From NCBI RefSeq assembly GCF_020184175.1, contig NC_065530.1, positions 73,509,260 to 73,573,259 on the forward strand: a DNA stretch of 64,000 bases, written 5' to 3'. This document shows, in pieces, positions 1 through 13,900 of the stretch. This DNA comes from Aphis gossypii. Lineage: Eukaryota > Arthropoda > Insecta > Hemiptera > Aphididae. The first letter of the stretch is position 1. Every line of letters starts with the position of its first letter. The notes under the pieces were generated by a model. The model made no database searches. It saw nothing but the letters and a program-made list of their open reading frames with translations, and was not told where the DNA came from. A program made the position numbers and the translations under genes.

Positions 1-420
1 TGCATTTACGATGACCTGTTATATACGTTGGTTTCAGATCTCCAAAATAAAAAAAATTGGCATCAAATGATAATATCTCTTCAGTGGACAGATGTACATA
101 ATTCATAACATAACTTTTTACAGTGTTTAGGCCTCGTGACTACGTTTAAACTGTTGGGGCGGATAGAATCTTGACCTCAATTCCATGCATCGACACTGTA
201 TTATCAGGAGATGTAACGTTTTTTGCAGTGTGACTAGCGCTACCGATAAAGCTTTTCACTTTGTTTTTGGCCAGGAAATTTTCCTTAGTTAAAACCAACC
301 AAGCTTATTTGCTCTTAATCTCGACTACATGAGTCTTCCTTGTGATAATCATCATCAAAGTGTGATGTTTTACCAGAAGACCAATTAAATTGTGGTTTTT
401 GTCATCGAGTTCTGCCTGAT
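1..420. other. Higher-complexity block, possibly eroded coding or transposon sequence
   Basis: This block is less AT-biased than what follows. On the minus strand one frame reads stretches such as QKPQFNWSSGKTSHFDDDY and later PKHCKKLCYELCTSVH, but with many stops. The cysteine-rich piece vaguely recalls the C-terminal zinc region of piggyBac-type transposases; that is a guess. No intact gene. Confidence 0.2.
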
Positions 421-500
421 ATTTTAACTAATAATAATACATATACATAAATTATGTATAGTTACTTTATATGTATATAATTGTAAAATATATTTTTAAA

Positions 501-510
501 GGGGGGGGGG
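501..510 (+). repeat. Poly-G run (G10)
   Basis: Ten consecutive G bases in otherwise AT-rich DNA, and thus conspicuous. Likely a slippage-prone mononucleotide tract. Confidence 0.9.
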
Positions 511-1574
511 TTGTAATAGATATTCACTAATATGCTGTTGTACATTGATTGGATTCTTAGTGTATCAAGTCATCGAGAATTAACCATGTGTTAAGTTACA
601 ATTCAGTAGGTATTAGCTATGCAACTTAATTAATTATTATTGACATGATTTAAAACCAATCATTTATTTATTTATCTGTATCATGTGTATAATTTAGCAC
701 TTGAATGACTATGTTACTCTTAGTAGATGAATATTAAAGTGTAAAAATACGCCAAGGAAGAAAAATTCTTATATTAATATTTAAATGCAAGGCATATTAT
801 GAAGTACATGTACGTGTAACCGCAGAAACGTGATTGTGCAACTTTCCATTTTAATATGAAATTTAATAACGTTAACTCAATTTAGTTAAAATTATTACTA
901 GAAGAGCTAAAGAAAAAAATATATATATACACTAACATCCAGTTTGTAAAAAACATGGATGTGGGTTTTTCTTTAATGTTATAGAAAACAATAATTATCG
1001 TTAGGCTTATATTATTTATTTATATTGGGCATGCATATACAACGTCTATTGTCAAAAACTTCAGTTCAAATGCACAGGAATAGTTTACATATTTACAACC
1101 CTTGAATAGGTCGTTAAAGAAATAGATTTTATCTCGAGAAGGTTCTATTACTGAATAATGTTAGATTTTCTATAATATAATATATATATATACACTGTAA
1201 TATATTGTATATGTATTGTTTTTTGTTGCCTCCTAAGCCTATAGTGCTCTCGAAAGTACATGAAAACGAATTCAAACCGCACAAAAAAGGTCAGCGATAA
1301 AAGTTTTGGGACGCGTTTCAATGGACGAAACACTATTTGTTAAGGACAACATTATTGTTTTGATATGATGTAAAAATAATAAAATAACAAAATTATTGAA
1401 CGAAATCCCTTTATGCAGCTTCCCAGCAGTCACTAACGTGTATATATTTTTGTAGTATGTGGGTTATTTTTACGTTTTTCTACTAAAGTACCTACGCCAT
1501 ACCGTAACGTGCAATGTACTTTTATATAATGTCGTAAAACTATATATATTTCACATACTATACTTTAATAGTCC

Positions 1575-1597
1575 TTAGGTAAGGTTAGGTTAGGTTG
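1575..1597 (+). repeat. Short interstitial TTAGG run
   Basis: TTAGG TAAGG TTAGG TTAGG TTG: four pentamers, one with a mismatch. TTAGG is the telomeric repeat of most insects, aphids included. The run is too short to be a telomere and is best read as an interstitial trace or chance. Confidence 0.5.
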
Positions 1598-1715
1598 TGT
1601 TTCGGATACAGATCGAGATGAGAAATTACAAATTTACGATAGGTACCTAATATTATAATTTATTTTGTTGGTTGGGGTTCTATAGATTTGGTGTGCTCTT
1701 ATCTTAATTTGAATA

Positions 1716-1745
1716 TAGGATGATTCACCAAGCATGCTCACTTCC
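1716..1745 (+). mobile_element. Solo MITE terminus related to the element at 5962-6423
   Basis: TAGGATGATTCACCAAGC and the following ATGCTCACTT closely match the terminal consensus seen at both ends of the 5962-6423 element. It is preceded by TA. I could not find the opposite terminus within the following kilobase, so this copy looks truncated or too diverged to pair. Confidence 0.4.
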
Positions 1746-4700
1746 AATTTTTCAATTAAAAATTCCAAAAATAATATTTTAAATAACTGCATTCATAATG
1801 TTAATAAAAATAATAATAGGTCTGTTTGATTATCTTCTTAATGAATTTCATTTAGTTTGATAAAATATGGATAAATATCATTGAAGTTTATCATTTATAT
1901 ATACTCACGTCCCAGCTATATCAAAAATATTATATCATGTTATAAATTGTTGCATATTTTACAGTTACAATTATATTATGTACGTGAGATATGAATAGGA
2001 CATTGAAAAAAATTAGAGTTTTATATTAATTCGTGTAATAAAATATATACCATATTATAATATTATATTAATATAGTATTATAGCTAAAAAGTTCTAAAT
2101 TTAAACTCGATCGTGGTACTGTTTTTGTAGAAATTGAACAAATATAACTGTAAACGGGTCAAAGTTTAGTTATATATATATATATATATTAAAGCTATTT
2201 CTATACACTTAGTTGCGTACAAATTGCATCCGTGTTAAATTTGGTTACCTTTTACCACAATTTAGCGTGACGCATGTGGATAAATAATATTTTTGGTTTT
2301 CAGATTTTGAGTAGAAATTTCCGACATGTTAACTTTGCATAGATGACTCGACTAACGTTGCTTTTCTTTGACCATTTAACAGCAGCAGCATTATTATTAT
2401 TATTATTTTTTTTGTTGTTGTTGAACGATCTAAATTTGATTTACTTTTCATTTCAGAATCTAGATCGAAAACAAACAACTCGTAAAGTTACATTAATAAT
2501 GTGAACTAAAAAAAATGAATATATTTTGTATACTGTTATATTACATAAACTAACCATCTAAAATACTATTTTGTAATAAAGAATAATAATTGGTAACACG
2601 GATAAAAAAATATATATCCTTATGTCCGTGTTTTCCGATTGTTTAAAAAAATTAATAACCCGATTTTTCATTAACTCCTAGAATTATAAATAGGCTTAAA
2701 ACATGCTCCGTGATGTACTTTTGTATTATTATTTTTTTTTCAATCAAGATAATCAAATAAGTTGTTTCAAAGAACATGCAAGACAAAGATTTCCATTTTC
2801 TCATTCATTTAAACATATAGATTTCTTTGTTTAGTTTTATTAGCTAGTGACTACGGTCAATACTAACAGTATATTTTATAATATCTGATATACATAATAC
2901 ATTCGTCAAAATAGTACTCTATTATCCAACGTGCACCTAGGGGCACTTTAACAAAAGTACAATGTAATATATAACTTCAAATTAGTGCCTTGTAATATTT
3001 TTTATAATAAAAAATATACAGAAATATTTTGAATATCTTAAATTAATTATGTCTGTTAGATTATATTAAAAAATTGTTATATGCAAAGTTTTTTTTTTTT
3101 TTGATAGTCATCTAAAACTTCTGTTTATGATAACGTTACCGATATCGATATTGTTTTAATGACACATTACTCGTTTACAGTAGAAGAATTAAAACGTTTC
3201 ATATGGTACAAACGTATTATAATTAATAACGATCGAAAGTCAAATAAAAATAGATGAATTAACGTTTGAATTTTAAGTATTTTTCTAGTCTAAAAATTAA
3301 ACACTTCTTAAAATTAACATTACAAATCATGTGATTTACCAGATAAAAACAAAATTAATATTTGGAGTCATAGTTATAAGGTTGTCCTTAAAAAAATATT
3401 TGTTAGGCTAACGAAGACATATACAATATGATTGACTTAGTAAAAAATGAATTTTTTATTTTAATTAAATAAAAAGTATTCGTTTGTAGTTGCGGCATTA
3501 AATGATTCAAAAAGAGTGTTCACTGTTCGTATTAGTGTTATGAACAAACCTATCAGTAATGCTTAAATTTATACATCGACTAAAAAAAAAACAATATCTG
3601 AATTTTATATTGTTAAAAAAAATAGTAAATATACTATAAGTACACGTAAAACAATTTTTATAAATTCAAATACTCTAAAATGCTTAAACGTTATAAATAA
3701 ACTATAAATATTATCAATTTATCACAAATTTCGAGAGCTTTAAATCTTTTAGATTATTAGAATAATAAACCAAATATAAATGTATTCTGTTAACAATAAA
3801 ATGATAACATTTTATTGTATCATGGTTTTTATACGCTTACTATTACAGTACATACTTTTTGTTTTAAAAATCTGATGTTGAAATTAATATTCATTTATAA
3901 TATTAAATTGGCAAAAGCTTAAAAATGATTCTGTAGGTACTTAAAATTATAAATATATTTATATGTACTTAAACATTATGTTTCGAAAACAAAATATATA
4001 AACATAATTTATATCATATAATAAATAAAATAAATGAATAAAAATATTTATATTTATATTTATTTATTAAATATTTCGTGATAATTATGTATACATTAGT
4101 ACCTAATGTTATATTTTGATTATTTTTTAAAATAAAAAGATCGTAAATATTATACAGTTGCAAATTACTCAACATAAAATATTTATGTTTAAAAAAAATA
4201 GTGATAATTTTAAAGAATCGTAAAAATATTTGAGCACTTTATTCTGTATATATGATTTAAAAACTTTTTACTTAAAAAAATATCAAATGTATTAAATGTG
4301 AATTATATGAAAATGCATAACTTGTGGGCTGTGAATTCAACTTAATTCTGGTTTTGAGATATTTATAAAGGTTGGTGTATTATATAGATATACAGTATAA
4401 TATATTTTTTTATTTGATATGATAACAAAAATTATTAACTTAATCTATAATTTAAAAATCATGATCCAATTTGTTATTTTTTGAATATGAATTTAATTAT
4501 AAGAATTAAAATAGTTATTATAGATGAAGTTATTGTTAAATGGATATTGGTAAAATAATAACATGTATTAATGATTTTATATTCTATGAATATAAAAATA
4601 GATTTAGTTTAAAAAACAAATGACGAATTGTATTATACTACAAATAATAAAATAAATGTTAATATTATGTATATTTAGTTACTTAATTAAGATTTAGTTC

Positions 4701-5773
4701 TTAAATAAATACATTTATATTTTTTTTCATACTAAAAAATAAACTTTCAGATATTTTAGAATTTTAAATTATTATGCCAAATACTGTTTTTACGTACCTA
4801 CCTACTTCAGCATCATAAGAAAAGATATAATATATAAGTAAAAATATATTTTATTTTTAGATTATAATCTGATCTAACTTAAAAAAAATAATTAAATTAA
4901 ATAATTTACTATTTTTAATTTGTATGACAAAATATTCAATGAATATTATGCTTTAATACAAGTTTATATAATATGTATTATTATCTCAGTCATTATAAAA
5001 CGTGATTATATCTAAATGAACACTTCTAAGAAACATAATATTTAATAACTATTTTCTATTGTCATCGTTTATTTTATTTTAAACTTTTAACATAATGTAA
5101 TACATAGCATAAAATATAAGCAAATTATTATTAGACAATTATCATTATAATATTTAAATTGGTTTATCCTGTTGTAGTCTTTGTAAATATTGTGTCTTTT
5201 CCATAGTCTTAGTTTTATTGTGGAGAGGAAATGAAAAGCTACAATACTGTCGTTTAAGAATATGATCAATTTTCTTTTAAACCAGACGTAGTATGGATAT
5301 AATATATTTTATTAAAAACTGAAAAAATTATGTATTTATTGATAAATAAAATAATGAAAAAACTTATGCGACCGTAAGTATTGGAACGAAAAAAATAACG
5401 ACTCAAACGACTAAATCCCTATTAGGATCATATATTTTACCGTTATTATATATATTTTAATTAGTTTTAAAAAAAAATTAAATATAAAAAAAACTCCATT
5501 TATATTTTTGCGTACGGGGACCCTTCTGACACAATCATCTTGACAATACACCGTGTGCGACAACGTACTTACTACAGCCATTATATTATACAATATAGGA
5601 ACGAATTATATTATGTATAGTGGTCACATTTAATTTCCAACCGTATAACAATCTGGACGTCCGAAATGTACCTACATTACGGTCAGTGATCGTAAACAGA
5701 TCCAGCAGGTAGACCATTTAAGATGTTTATTCAGGTCACACGTCATCCGGGTAAAACCAATATCCCTTAGCCA
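1746..5773. other. AT-rich spacer with microsatellites
   Basis: About 4 kb with no supportable gene. It holds a (TA)10 run at 2170-2189 and a compound (CAG)3(ATT)n...(GTT)3 stretch at 2381-2423. Open frames at 5087-5269 and 5411-5593 on the minus strand are short, of AT-driven composition (I, Y, N, F, K) and without family features. Confidence 0.5.
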
Positions 5774-5805
5774 AATTCGTTATCTCCACAGTGGAAAAAC
5801 GAATT
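5774..5805. repeat. Two-level palindrome
   Basis: AATTCGTT (5774-5781) pairs with AACGAATT (5798-5805) and encloses TCCAC-A-GTGGA, itself a perfect inverted repeat. It lies 150-200 bases left of the MITE at 5962. No function assigned. Confidence 0.5.
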
Positions 5806-5884
5806 GCCCCGTTTTTTATATAAATATATATATATATACATCTGGCGTAGTTATTTTTTTTCTTCGTTGTCCAGATCCCGAAGT

Positions 5885-5936
5885 AATACTTATATATTAT
5901 ATATACATATATATTATATATTATATATATAAGTAT
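5885..5936. repeat. AT palindrome just left of the MITE
   Basis: AATACTTATATAT near 5885 faces ATATATAAGTATATT ending near 5936, with TATA-type simple sequence between. It could extrude as a cruciform. Such sites are favoured targets for TA-duplicating elements, and one sits about 25 bases to the right. Confidence 0.45.
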
Positions 5937-5961
5937 ATTTTAATGCATATATGCATGCATA

Positions 5962-6423
5962 CAGAGTGATACACCAAGCATGCTAAGCACCCTAACCATC
6001 ACCGCCATATTTCTAATTCGTGCATTAGGCAATAAAAAACTGATATTTGTAATTTTAAAGTGTATTAATAATTAGTTCTAGTTTAATTTAACACAATTTC
6101 CCCGGACTTCTAAACTGTTATTATACTTTGTAAGATCCTACATGGTTATGTTAAATAATCAAAAAACAATTAGTCAATATACTTAAATGTTTCCAAATAA
6201 ATCATATAATTGAAACTGTATAGAAAGTATAATAGTAGGTAATTCTTTTTTTTTTTGAAAAAAAAAAATTATATTGTCAATTTATATATTTCATTAGAAA
6301 TGGACATTCTATTATAATAATTTACGGTCCTATAGTAAACTTTAGATTTTTAAAAATAAGAATATTTGAATTAATGCATGGTTTTGAGGTAAAAGAGAGT
6401 GAGCATTCAAGAGAATCATCCTG
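5962..6423. mobile_element. MITE-like element with TA target duplication
   Basis: The 462-bp unit starts CAGAGTGATACACCAAGC and ends, read on the other strand, CAGGATGATTCTCTTG. The termini are degenerate inverted repeats of about 23 bases, both ending in ATGCT-like sequence. A TA dinucleotide flanks each side (5960-5961 and 6424-6425). TA duplications and CAGGRTGATTC-type ends suggest a Tc1/mariner-type non-autonomous element. No transposase frame is present. Confidence 0.5.
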
Positions 6424-6429
6424 TATAAT

Positions 6430-6880
6430 ATGTTCATAATATACACATATAACGATAACGTACGTACGTATGTATATGCACGCTGTGGCCAAAGTCGAAC
6501 CGCGACAAAAGACGTAATGGTCGCAATGATGATGGAGGAGAGGTAAAGTCGGAATAAAATACGGAAATCCGGAAGAGTCGCTTTGCAACCGTTGTAGCGT
6601 GGACGGGGAACAGAAAATAGAAGCGAAAAAAACCTATAAGGCGACTGTTATTCAGGTCTTGTCCCAACGCAACAATCTTTTTACGGTGACATTATTATTT
6701 TCTTTTTCTCTCCCTTTCCCTCCGACCGACCCATAATTTTTTCTCCCTCTTTTTACCTCTTTAAGGTCGACGGCAGTGGCTGTCGTTAAGACGTATATAG
6801 TGGAAAATTGAATTCGGATTTGTCTTTTCCCTCGGCATCCGATAGAGAGACTTCCTTCACACTAAAAATCGTAAATTTTT
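6430..6880. promoter_or_regulatory. GC-richer block with strand-biased CT/GA tracts, candidate regulatory region
   Basis: Starts with an ACGTACGTACGTA run, then CpG-containing sequence (GTCGAACCGCGAC) to about 6660. Long pyrimidine tracts such as CTTTTTCTCTCCCTTTCCC follow (6700-6760), with GTCGACGGCAGTGGCTGTCG near 6770. Such GAGA/CT-rich, CpG-containing DNA is typical of insect promoters and 5' UTRs. The overlapping minus frames (6322-6588, 6434-6667) look incidental. No TATA box and initiator pair could be fixed. The block abuts the MITE at 6423. Confidence 0.25.
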
Positions 6881-9477
6881 ATGATGTAAAAACGTCACTA
6901 GCAGGAGAATAAGCCTATGTTTTTCTTTTTTTTCAGAATCTATTACATATGCGTTGTGGGACTTACAACATCGATCAGACTAACTGGTGACTGCAGAATA
7001 ATCGGTAAATACGAAATACGTGTTTTTAATGTTTTTATTCATCTTTACCACACAAACTCACACACACACAAACCAAGATTCTAAATTCATTTTTAATTTA
7101 TTAATTATTTGAAATACTTTTCAAAATTCATAACTGTGTCATTGTATACATATAAATATATATATTATATTACATTATATTAATCGTGGTTGGCACCTCA
7201 AGTATTGAATTATATTAAAAAAAGTCATTACAAATGTATTTTAGTTAGAGCACATTTTTAAAAACAATGTATCATAATATGTTAAACAATTATCTAGTTA
7301 ATGATTACATTAATAAACCCAACGAATATTAATACAGTATTGTATTTTAATACTTATATTATTTATTATTGTTTATTATAAAAAGAAAAAAATACATGAC
7401 CCATGCAGTCCAATTCGACGTAGAACCTTTGTTGAATTCTACTTGATAGGTTTCGTTTCAAACCACATAAAAACTCAACAATGACTTGAGCCAATCTATA
7501 TACAAATATAAATCAACAATAACTTATTTTTATTTTTAAATACTATAGTTTATGATCAGTATAACGATAACTAAAAATATTCATGAGAAATATTTTAATG
7601 ATTTATTTTCATATTATTCAACTGGTTTATGATTAATTATTATTTTCTCTGTAATATTAAATATTAATGACTAGTTATATTATTTACTACTATACCTTCA
7701 TTTCGTATAATATGCTATATTATGCATTGGAAATGTTTTTAAATTGTTTAACAAATCATCAATCATAATATTCAAAACTATATTTTTTAACTACCTATTG
7801 CATTATATTCAATTTATAAAAACAAGTATGAAAATATTTTGAAATCATTTACTTAAGGGATTTTTAAATTGTTATAATTTATTTATAAATTTAATTATAT
7901 TGCTTGTATACTTAAAAAGTTAAAAGTCAAGCATTAATTGAAATTGTTAATAGAATATATAGTATTTGAAAAGAAATACAATATTGTATTTACCAATATA
8001 ATTAATGAAATAATAATTTTTGTTCGTGTAAAGAAATTTTAATAGGTTCTTCTGGTAATGAAATTATTTATTTTTTTTACATAGTATAACCAGTATTGCA
8101 TAGGAACTGCAATAAGCTTATAAATCATGTTTATATTTTTCTGTTCTAATTTTATTATTATTTTTTTTTTTTCATTAATACAGATGTTTTTCATACAGCT
8201 ATTAATGTTTAGGTATAATATGGTTATTTATACTCACGATACCTTTATTTTAAGTTATATCCAAATGGTAAATATATTATTAATATTAAATATTTGATGC
8301 CTCATTATTTAGTCATACACCATAAATGATTTAAGCAAAACATATTTAGTAATATGTATTATAAATTTTCTAAATATTAAATACAGACCAAAAGAATGAA
8401 TATTTAGATTTTTAGATTTTAATCAAAATATTTTTTCTCCAGTTACATTATTAAGTTTTTTTTTTTTTTTTTTGGTCTTCCAAATGTTTCAACTTTTTCA
8501 ATCAGTCTTAATTATTGTTTGAAAATCAAGCTAATTCGGTACTTTGATAAAGTAAATTTCTCAGATATTGTGTTTGACGTAATGAAATATAGATAGCATC
8601 AAAGAATGGTTGAATATATCTCCTTTCATTTATTAATATTATATAATATAATATATAAATTATATATGATCATTGGATATCGGTAAATTATGTATTATCA
8701 TTATTTAGTAAAAGATATAGCTATGTTTTTAAGTTCATACAATGATGTTTCTTAATATAATATAGAATTGTCATTGTTGAAATAGTTCGATATCATTATC
8801 AATACTACTGAAATAAATGCACTTATAATTGTAGATGTATAAAGAATTTATAACATGTGAGTGATACATTTAGGCAGTATTTTGTGTTTGATGCTCTCCA
8901 AAAGTTAAAATTTAAAATATTCCTCGACTTGCTGCAGCAGCCTTAATGACTTGCATAGCAATAATATGATAACGTACCTTATAGGTACTGCATGTAGTAT
9001 ATATATTATATTATTATATACACATAATTTTACCTACTGTACATATATTATAAGGGCTTTATAAGAGATTTTTTTTATCTTATTTCGGTGGAAAATGGAA
9101 ACTTCTAAATTACTACTATAGCAAAAAAGTACAATGGCTATATTTTATATATTATGTACTGTAAAATGTATACGTACACTGCACACAAAATGTAATATCA
9201 CTTTCGAGTCTTGACGTAATGTGTGTTTGTCATCGTTTACCAACTGTTAATATAATATATATATATTTTTAAAACTACAATTTATTTTCATATTGCATTT
9301 AGGGTATGTAGTTTTTAAAATTATATTTTTTAGCAATAATAAGAAAAAACAAAAAAACCATATAAACTATTAATATTCACTTTTTTTATTGTTGGAGCTA
9401 ATATTCCAATTTTTTAAGCAAACACCGAATTATAGTAGTTGTAATAATAATATGTTTAATATTGTCAGTTTAATTTT
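6881..9477. other. AT-rich spacer
   Basis: No gene or structured element seen. A short CA-rich run lies near 7059-7072, a T18 run at 8456-8473, and many TA-rich stretches. Confidence 0.5.
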
Positions 9478-9900
9478 TAGATTTTGAGAGAAGCGATGAT
9501 TATATTAATTGAATATCGAAATGTGTTTTTTGTGTATGTATACACAATAATTAATCGATAAAATGCTTTAATTTTCAAAAATGGGGATGATTTCTGATAT
9601 AAAAGTAGATCTAATTGGTTCTGGGAAGTAATGCAAATGAAAAGTTCTCTATAGTTGCTTTATAAATAGGGGGAAAAAATAGGTAAAACGGGAATTTTCA
9701 CACAATTCCAATAATCAACAAAATCAATTTTGTTTTTGATGTAACTCAAAAGTGAATAACCGTAAATACTTGAAATTTTTACAACATTTATATACAATAA
9801 ATAAAGCATCTTTTGAATTTTATTATTAATAGGTATCAGACAATGTTAGTTTGTTTATATTAAAAATTATTTGTGGAAAATGTATTACAAAGTTCTTTAT
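9478..9900 (+). repeat. Interspersed repeat copy A (GATTYTGAG family)
   Basis: Begins GATTTTGAGAGAAGCGATGA and continues through a TTTCTGATA...GGTTCTGGGAA segment to ACTCAAAAGTGAATAACCG followed by TTGAAATTTTTACAAC. The same ordered blocks occur at 34469-34870. The family resembles an abundant aphid interspersed repeat I know from memory; that identity was not checked. No coding frame. Confidence 0.5.
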
Positions 9901-10662
9901 AAAACATTAATATCTCAATAAAAAAATATCTAAATGTTATACTCACAATAATATATTATTATTAGCGTTTTAAGTTAGAATTTTGACATACCTAATTCAT
10001 AATAATTAGTAAATTATTTTGTTCTTAGAAATTCATAAAATTTTGTTTTAATACTTAACATTTTAAACATTAATCCATGGTTGTTTATACGTTTTTTTTT
10101 TAACTTAAATGTAAAAAATGACTTATTTTAACTATAAAATACATAACAATGTCAATTATTTGTTATAATTTAAAAAATTATTTCTAGGAACTTTAAACTT
10201 TTAAGTGTATTATATATTTATATTGTTAAGAATTTTACTATATGCAATAAAAATTTTTATTTCCTTGAAGATATTATTATCTATTTATTCTCTGAAACTA
10301 ATTTTTACGACATTTACAGAAAATTTGTACTACATTTTGAGTTATATAAGTTGATAATATGATATGGTATAAATATATTTTATTATAATGAATAATAATA
10401 ATAAAATAAATGCAATATTTCTGGAAAAAATCGTATTAATAGCTACAACAAAAAATATATATTATGTAAGAGAGAAGAATAGTTAGTGATATAGATTTAC
10501 ACACCATTTTCACTTAGAATCGTATTTTGTGTAGTCTGATATATCCTTAAATTTAAATTTAACATAATATCTACAAAATTGAGTCACTCGATACCTAATG
10601 TACAGGAAAGCGGTACCTACTTGCAAACCTTGTTCTTTACTAATGGATTTTAGAGAATTTAT

Positions 10663-10702
10663 ATATTAATAAATAAATATATATTAATTTATTTATTAAT
10701 AT
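10663..10702. repeat. AT-rich inverted repeat, 16-bp arms
   Basis: ATATTAATAAATAAAT (10663-10678) and its exact reverse complement (10687-10702) around an 8-base loop. Composition is almost purely A/T, so a random origin is possible despite the perfect pairing. Confidence 0.6.
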
Positions 10703-13700
10703 TATACACTCATTAACTATAATTTAAATAATTAGGTTTTTTTTGCAATTTAAAGTGTATTACATGAAACATTGAAATTTTTATCTCAAATAAAAAAAAT
10801 CTTCCCTTTACTTTATATAAATAGTAAATACTTTGGTTTATTTTAAGATGCTGATTTATATGCATCAAAATTCATACTAGTTAATTCTTTAACTTATTAA
10901 TAGGGGTCATTATGGTGATTTTAAAATTAATAATATTAGCTTATTATAAGTACATTGATTTCATATCTTATGCAAAATTGTCGATAGCGATTAGTATCCC
11001 TACTATATCAAGTTAAATAACTCAGAAGTTACTTGTTTAAATTTTGATTTTGATGCATCAAGATGTATAAAAAAGTAGGATCAACTAACATTTTCAAAAA
11101 AGTGTGTTTCTTGTTACAATAAATAAATAAATTTTGTATTTCCCATTAAATCTTTTCAATCATATAAAATAATATATATACCTATACTACAAGTATACAT
11201 CCTTAAAGACTCTAACTATCATAACTTAAATAAATGCATTATTAAAAAATAGAAGTGGAATGAACGTAAATCATTCTATATATATATACATATACATATA
11301 TATTTGTATGACGTGTATTAGCTACGAGTTGAGCAAGAGACCTAGTTCGTTCGCATGTTTAGTATCACATTAATAATGATGCATGTATGTTTTTTTGATA
11401 TTTATTCACTGAATTCGTACAACTGATTTATGTTAACTTCATAAAAAGTAAATAATTTTATATTGCAGTTTTCATTCACAAGGATAATTTATTATAATTT
11501 TGATTTAAAAATAAATATTATATTTATTAAGTGAATAGTACGTTGGGCATTTTGTAAATATGTATATTATATTTGCATTCGTAAATATTTAGCTTGAAAA
11601 CAAAAATTATGTAAAATATATAAACCAGCATGACTATTATAAAATATAGATGAATAAAATTAAAGCTGTGGGCGTAACACTTAAAAATCTAATTGATTTG
11701 ACAGAGCTGCTAAAATTAATTTAATATTTCATCTTAAAGTTTTTGACTTTGGATGTTACACTCAAATTAATAAGCTGGTGGATAAAACTAATATCATCTG
11801 AATTGATTTTCAATACACTGTCGGGTTCGTTTGAAAAAAATAAACGACAAACCAAACTCTTAAAGTTTTTGTACATTTTATATTTTCTCTCATTTACCAT
11901 TCATTCAATAAGTAATTATGTCGTACCTTCTAAAAAAATAAAATTTTCTTGAATAACGGGTACCAGTTATAGTAGTTATAGTTAATACATTTAATATAAC
12001 TGATGACAACTCCCATCATTCATTTTTTTTTGTAGTTTTATTATTTTTTACGTAAAGATATATAATATAAAAACATAATGATTGAACTCCTCTTGAATAG
12101 TATTTTGAACAGTTGTTGTAAATTAAAATTCGTGTTTTATTTTTTTTTATTATTATTGTGAAAACATTTTGAATAAACTATTATACTATTTAGTATCGTG
12201 TACAGAAATCGTGATACTATTGTTACATAATAGTTAAACGCGACCATCATGGTATTTTTCTTAAATTTTTTGAAGAAATTTGTGTTGGTTAGTCCCCCCG
12301 TCATAGTGTCGCATGGAAATATAATACGTATTATGATATAAGTACTTTAAATCATAATCATTATTGGTTACATATTCGACACAATTGTATGTTTAATCAA
12401 TAATAAAATAAAATATTTTAAATATTATTTGTTAGAAATCCAGTGTGCCAGCACAGGAAACTAACTGGTTTTCCAAACTTCATTGGTCTTAAAATACCCT
12501 AGTCTCGCCGATAAGCTGTTGTTCGTTTCTTTGGATTATACAATTTTACATAGTAAAGCGCATTTCTAGTTAAATATATTATTGACATCAAAATGTTGTA
12601 GTAGTCTTTAATAATAATAAAAAAAAAAAACTGTCGCACTTTAAGGTCAATTAGTCTCATGCAGTCAGTTAATAATATGTTCGTAAGAGGATTTTTTTCA
12701 ATTACACATTTCAAGTAAGACGCGTACTAACTAATGTGTAGAAAGCTCTTCAATTATCTACGTGACTACGTGCGTCTACACAATAACCGAAAATTCTTTC
12801 ACTAACCAAGCAACGAATGACCATCTAACTGGACTTTCGAAAAGAAATAAATAAAATAGATAGTAGTAATAATAATATTTTATTATGTAAACATCGTTTT
12901 ATAATAAATAATAATATTGTAAACCTTTTGGACTTAAGCCAACTAACCACCGGTGAGTTCACGTGAAAAATAAGGTATGACTAGGTTTTCTGAGTTATTG
13001 AGTTATTTATTTTTTCTTCGACCCACTATTCGCAATACTAGAAAATCGAATATAAGAATTGTTAGCTATTAGTACGAAAAAATGTTATCTACCATATATC
13101 GATTTATAATTAATACATAATATAGGTATTAGGTATAATATATTTTACACAAAACATGCAATTTCATACAAATTTATAAAATTTGAAATAACCGCAACCC
13201 AAATGATTATTAAATTACAATTTATATAAAATATATAAGTGCAGGTCACTTTGAGTTATTTGAATAGTATTATCTTTTAGACTTTAGATTCTAAAAAAAA
13301 CATAAGCTAAGCGAATGTTTTGTAGAATCAATACTAAAAGGGTATTCTGATCCTATAATAAAATTTAACATAATTAGTTGTATGAATATTTTAAACTCGG
13401 TGCAAACTTTTTACCATATTATGCATTCACCTTCCACGACCGTATAATGTAACGATTTAATCAAAAAAAACTAATTGAGTAAAAATCGTGAATCTTATTT
13501 TTTTTTTTTTTTTTTAAGTAACTTGACAATTATTATTGGCATTGTGAGTGATTTGTTTAATTTTATCTTAATTTATTACACTTATTGTCATGATATTATG
13601 AATTTATTTTTAAGTATGAAATAGTAATAGTAATACCTATATTAGAATAATACATAAATTACATAAGTCCGATGCAGGAATATCTGTTTAATTTGTAGTT

Positions 13701-13900
13701 TTATCAATAGTAGATATCTTCAAATTATATTTTCTTGTAAACCTAACTCATCCACCCTACAAGAAAAGTTGTGGAATTGACACTAGGTAAGTAACACACG
13801 CTGTAGAGTGGACTGTGTTTATCATTTCAAAACGCTCGATTTTTTCAAGTTAAACTACTTTATTATTATTATTTTTATTTCAAATATGCTATTAATGGTC

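Larger units (their letters stand above)
421..1715. other. AT-rich spacer
   Basis: No gene seen. It contains a G10 run at 501-510 and TA-rich simple sequence near 1165-1195. The short minus-strand frame 1148-1333 has no family resemblance and is treated as noise. The TTAGG run at 1575 is listed separately. Confidence 0.5.

Noticed and set aside
6322..6667. Two overlapping minus-strand frames (88 and 77 residues)
   Set aside because: Cross the MITE end into the GC-richer block in two frames, with no domain or splice support.
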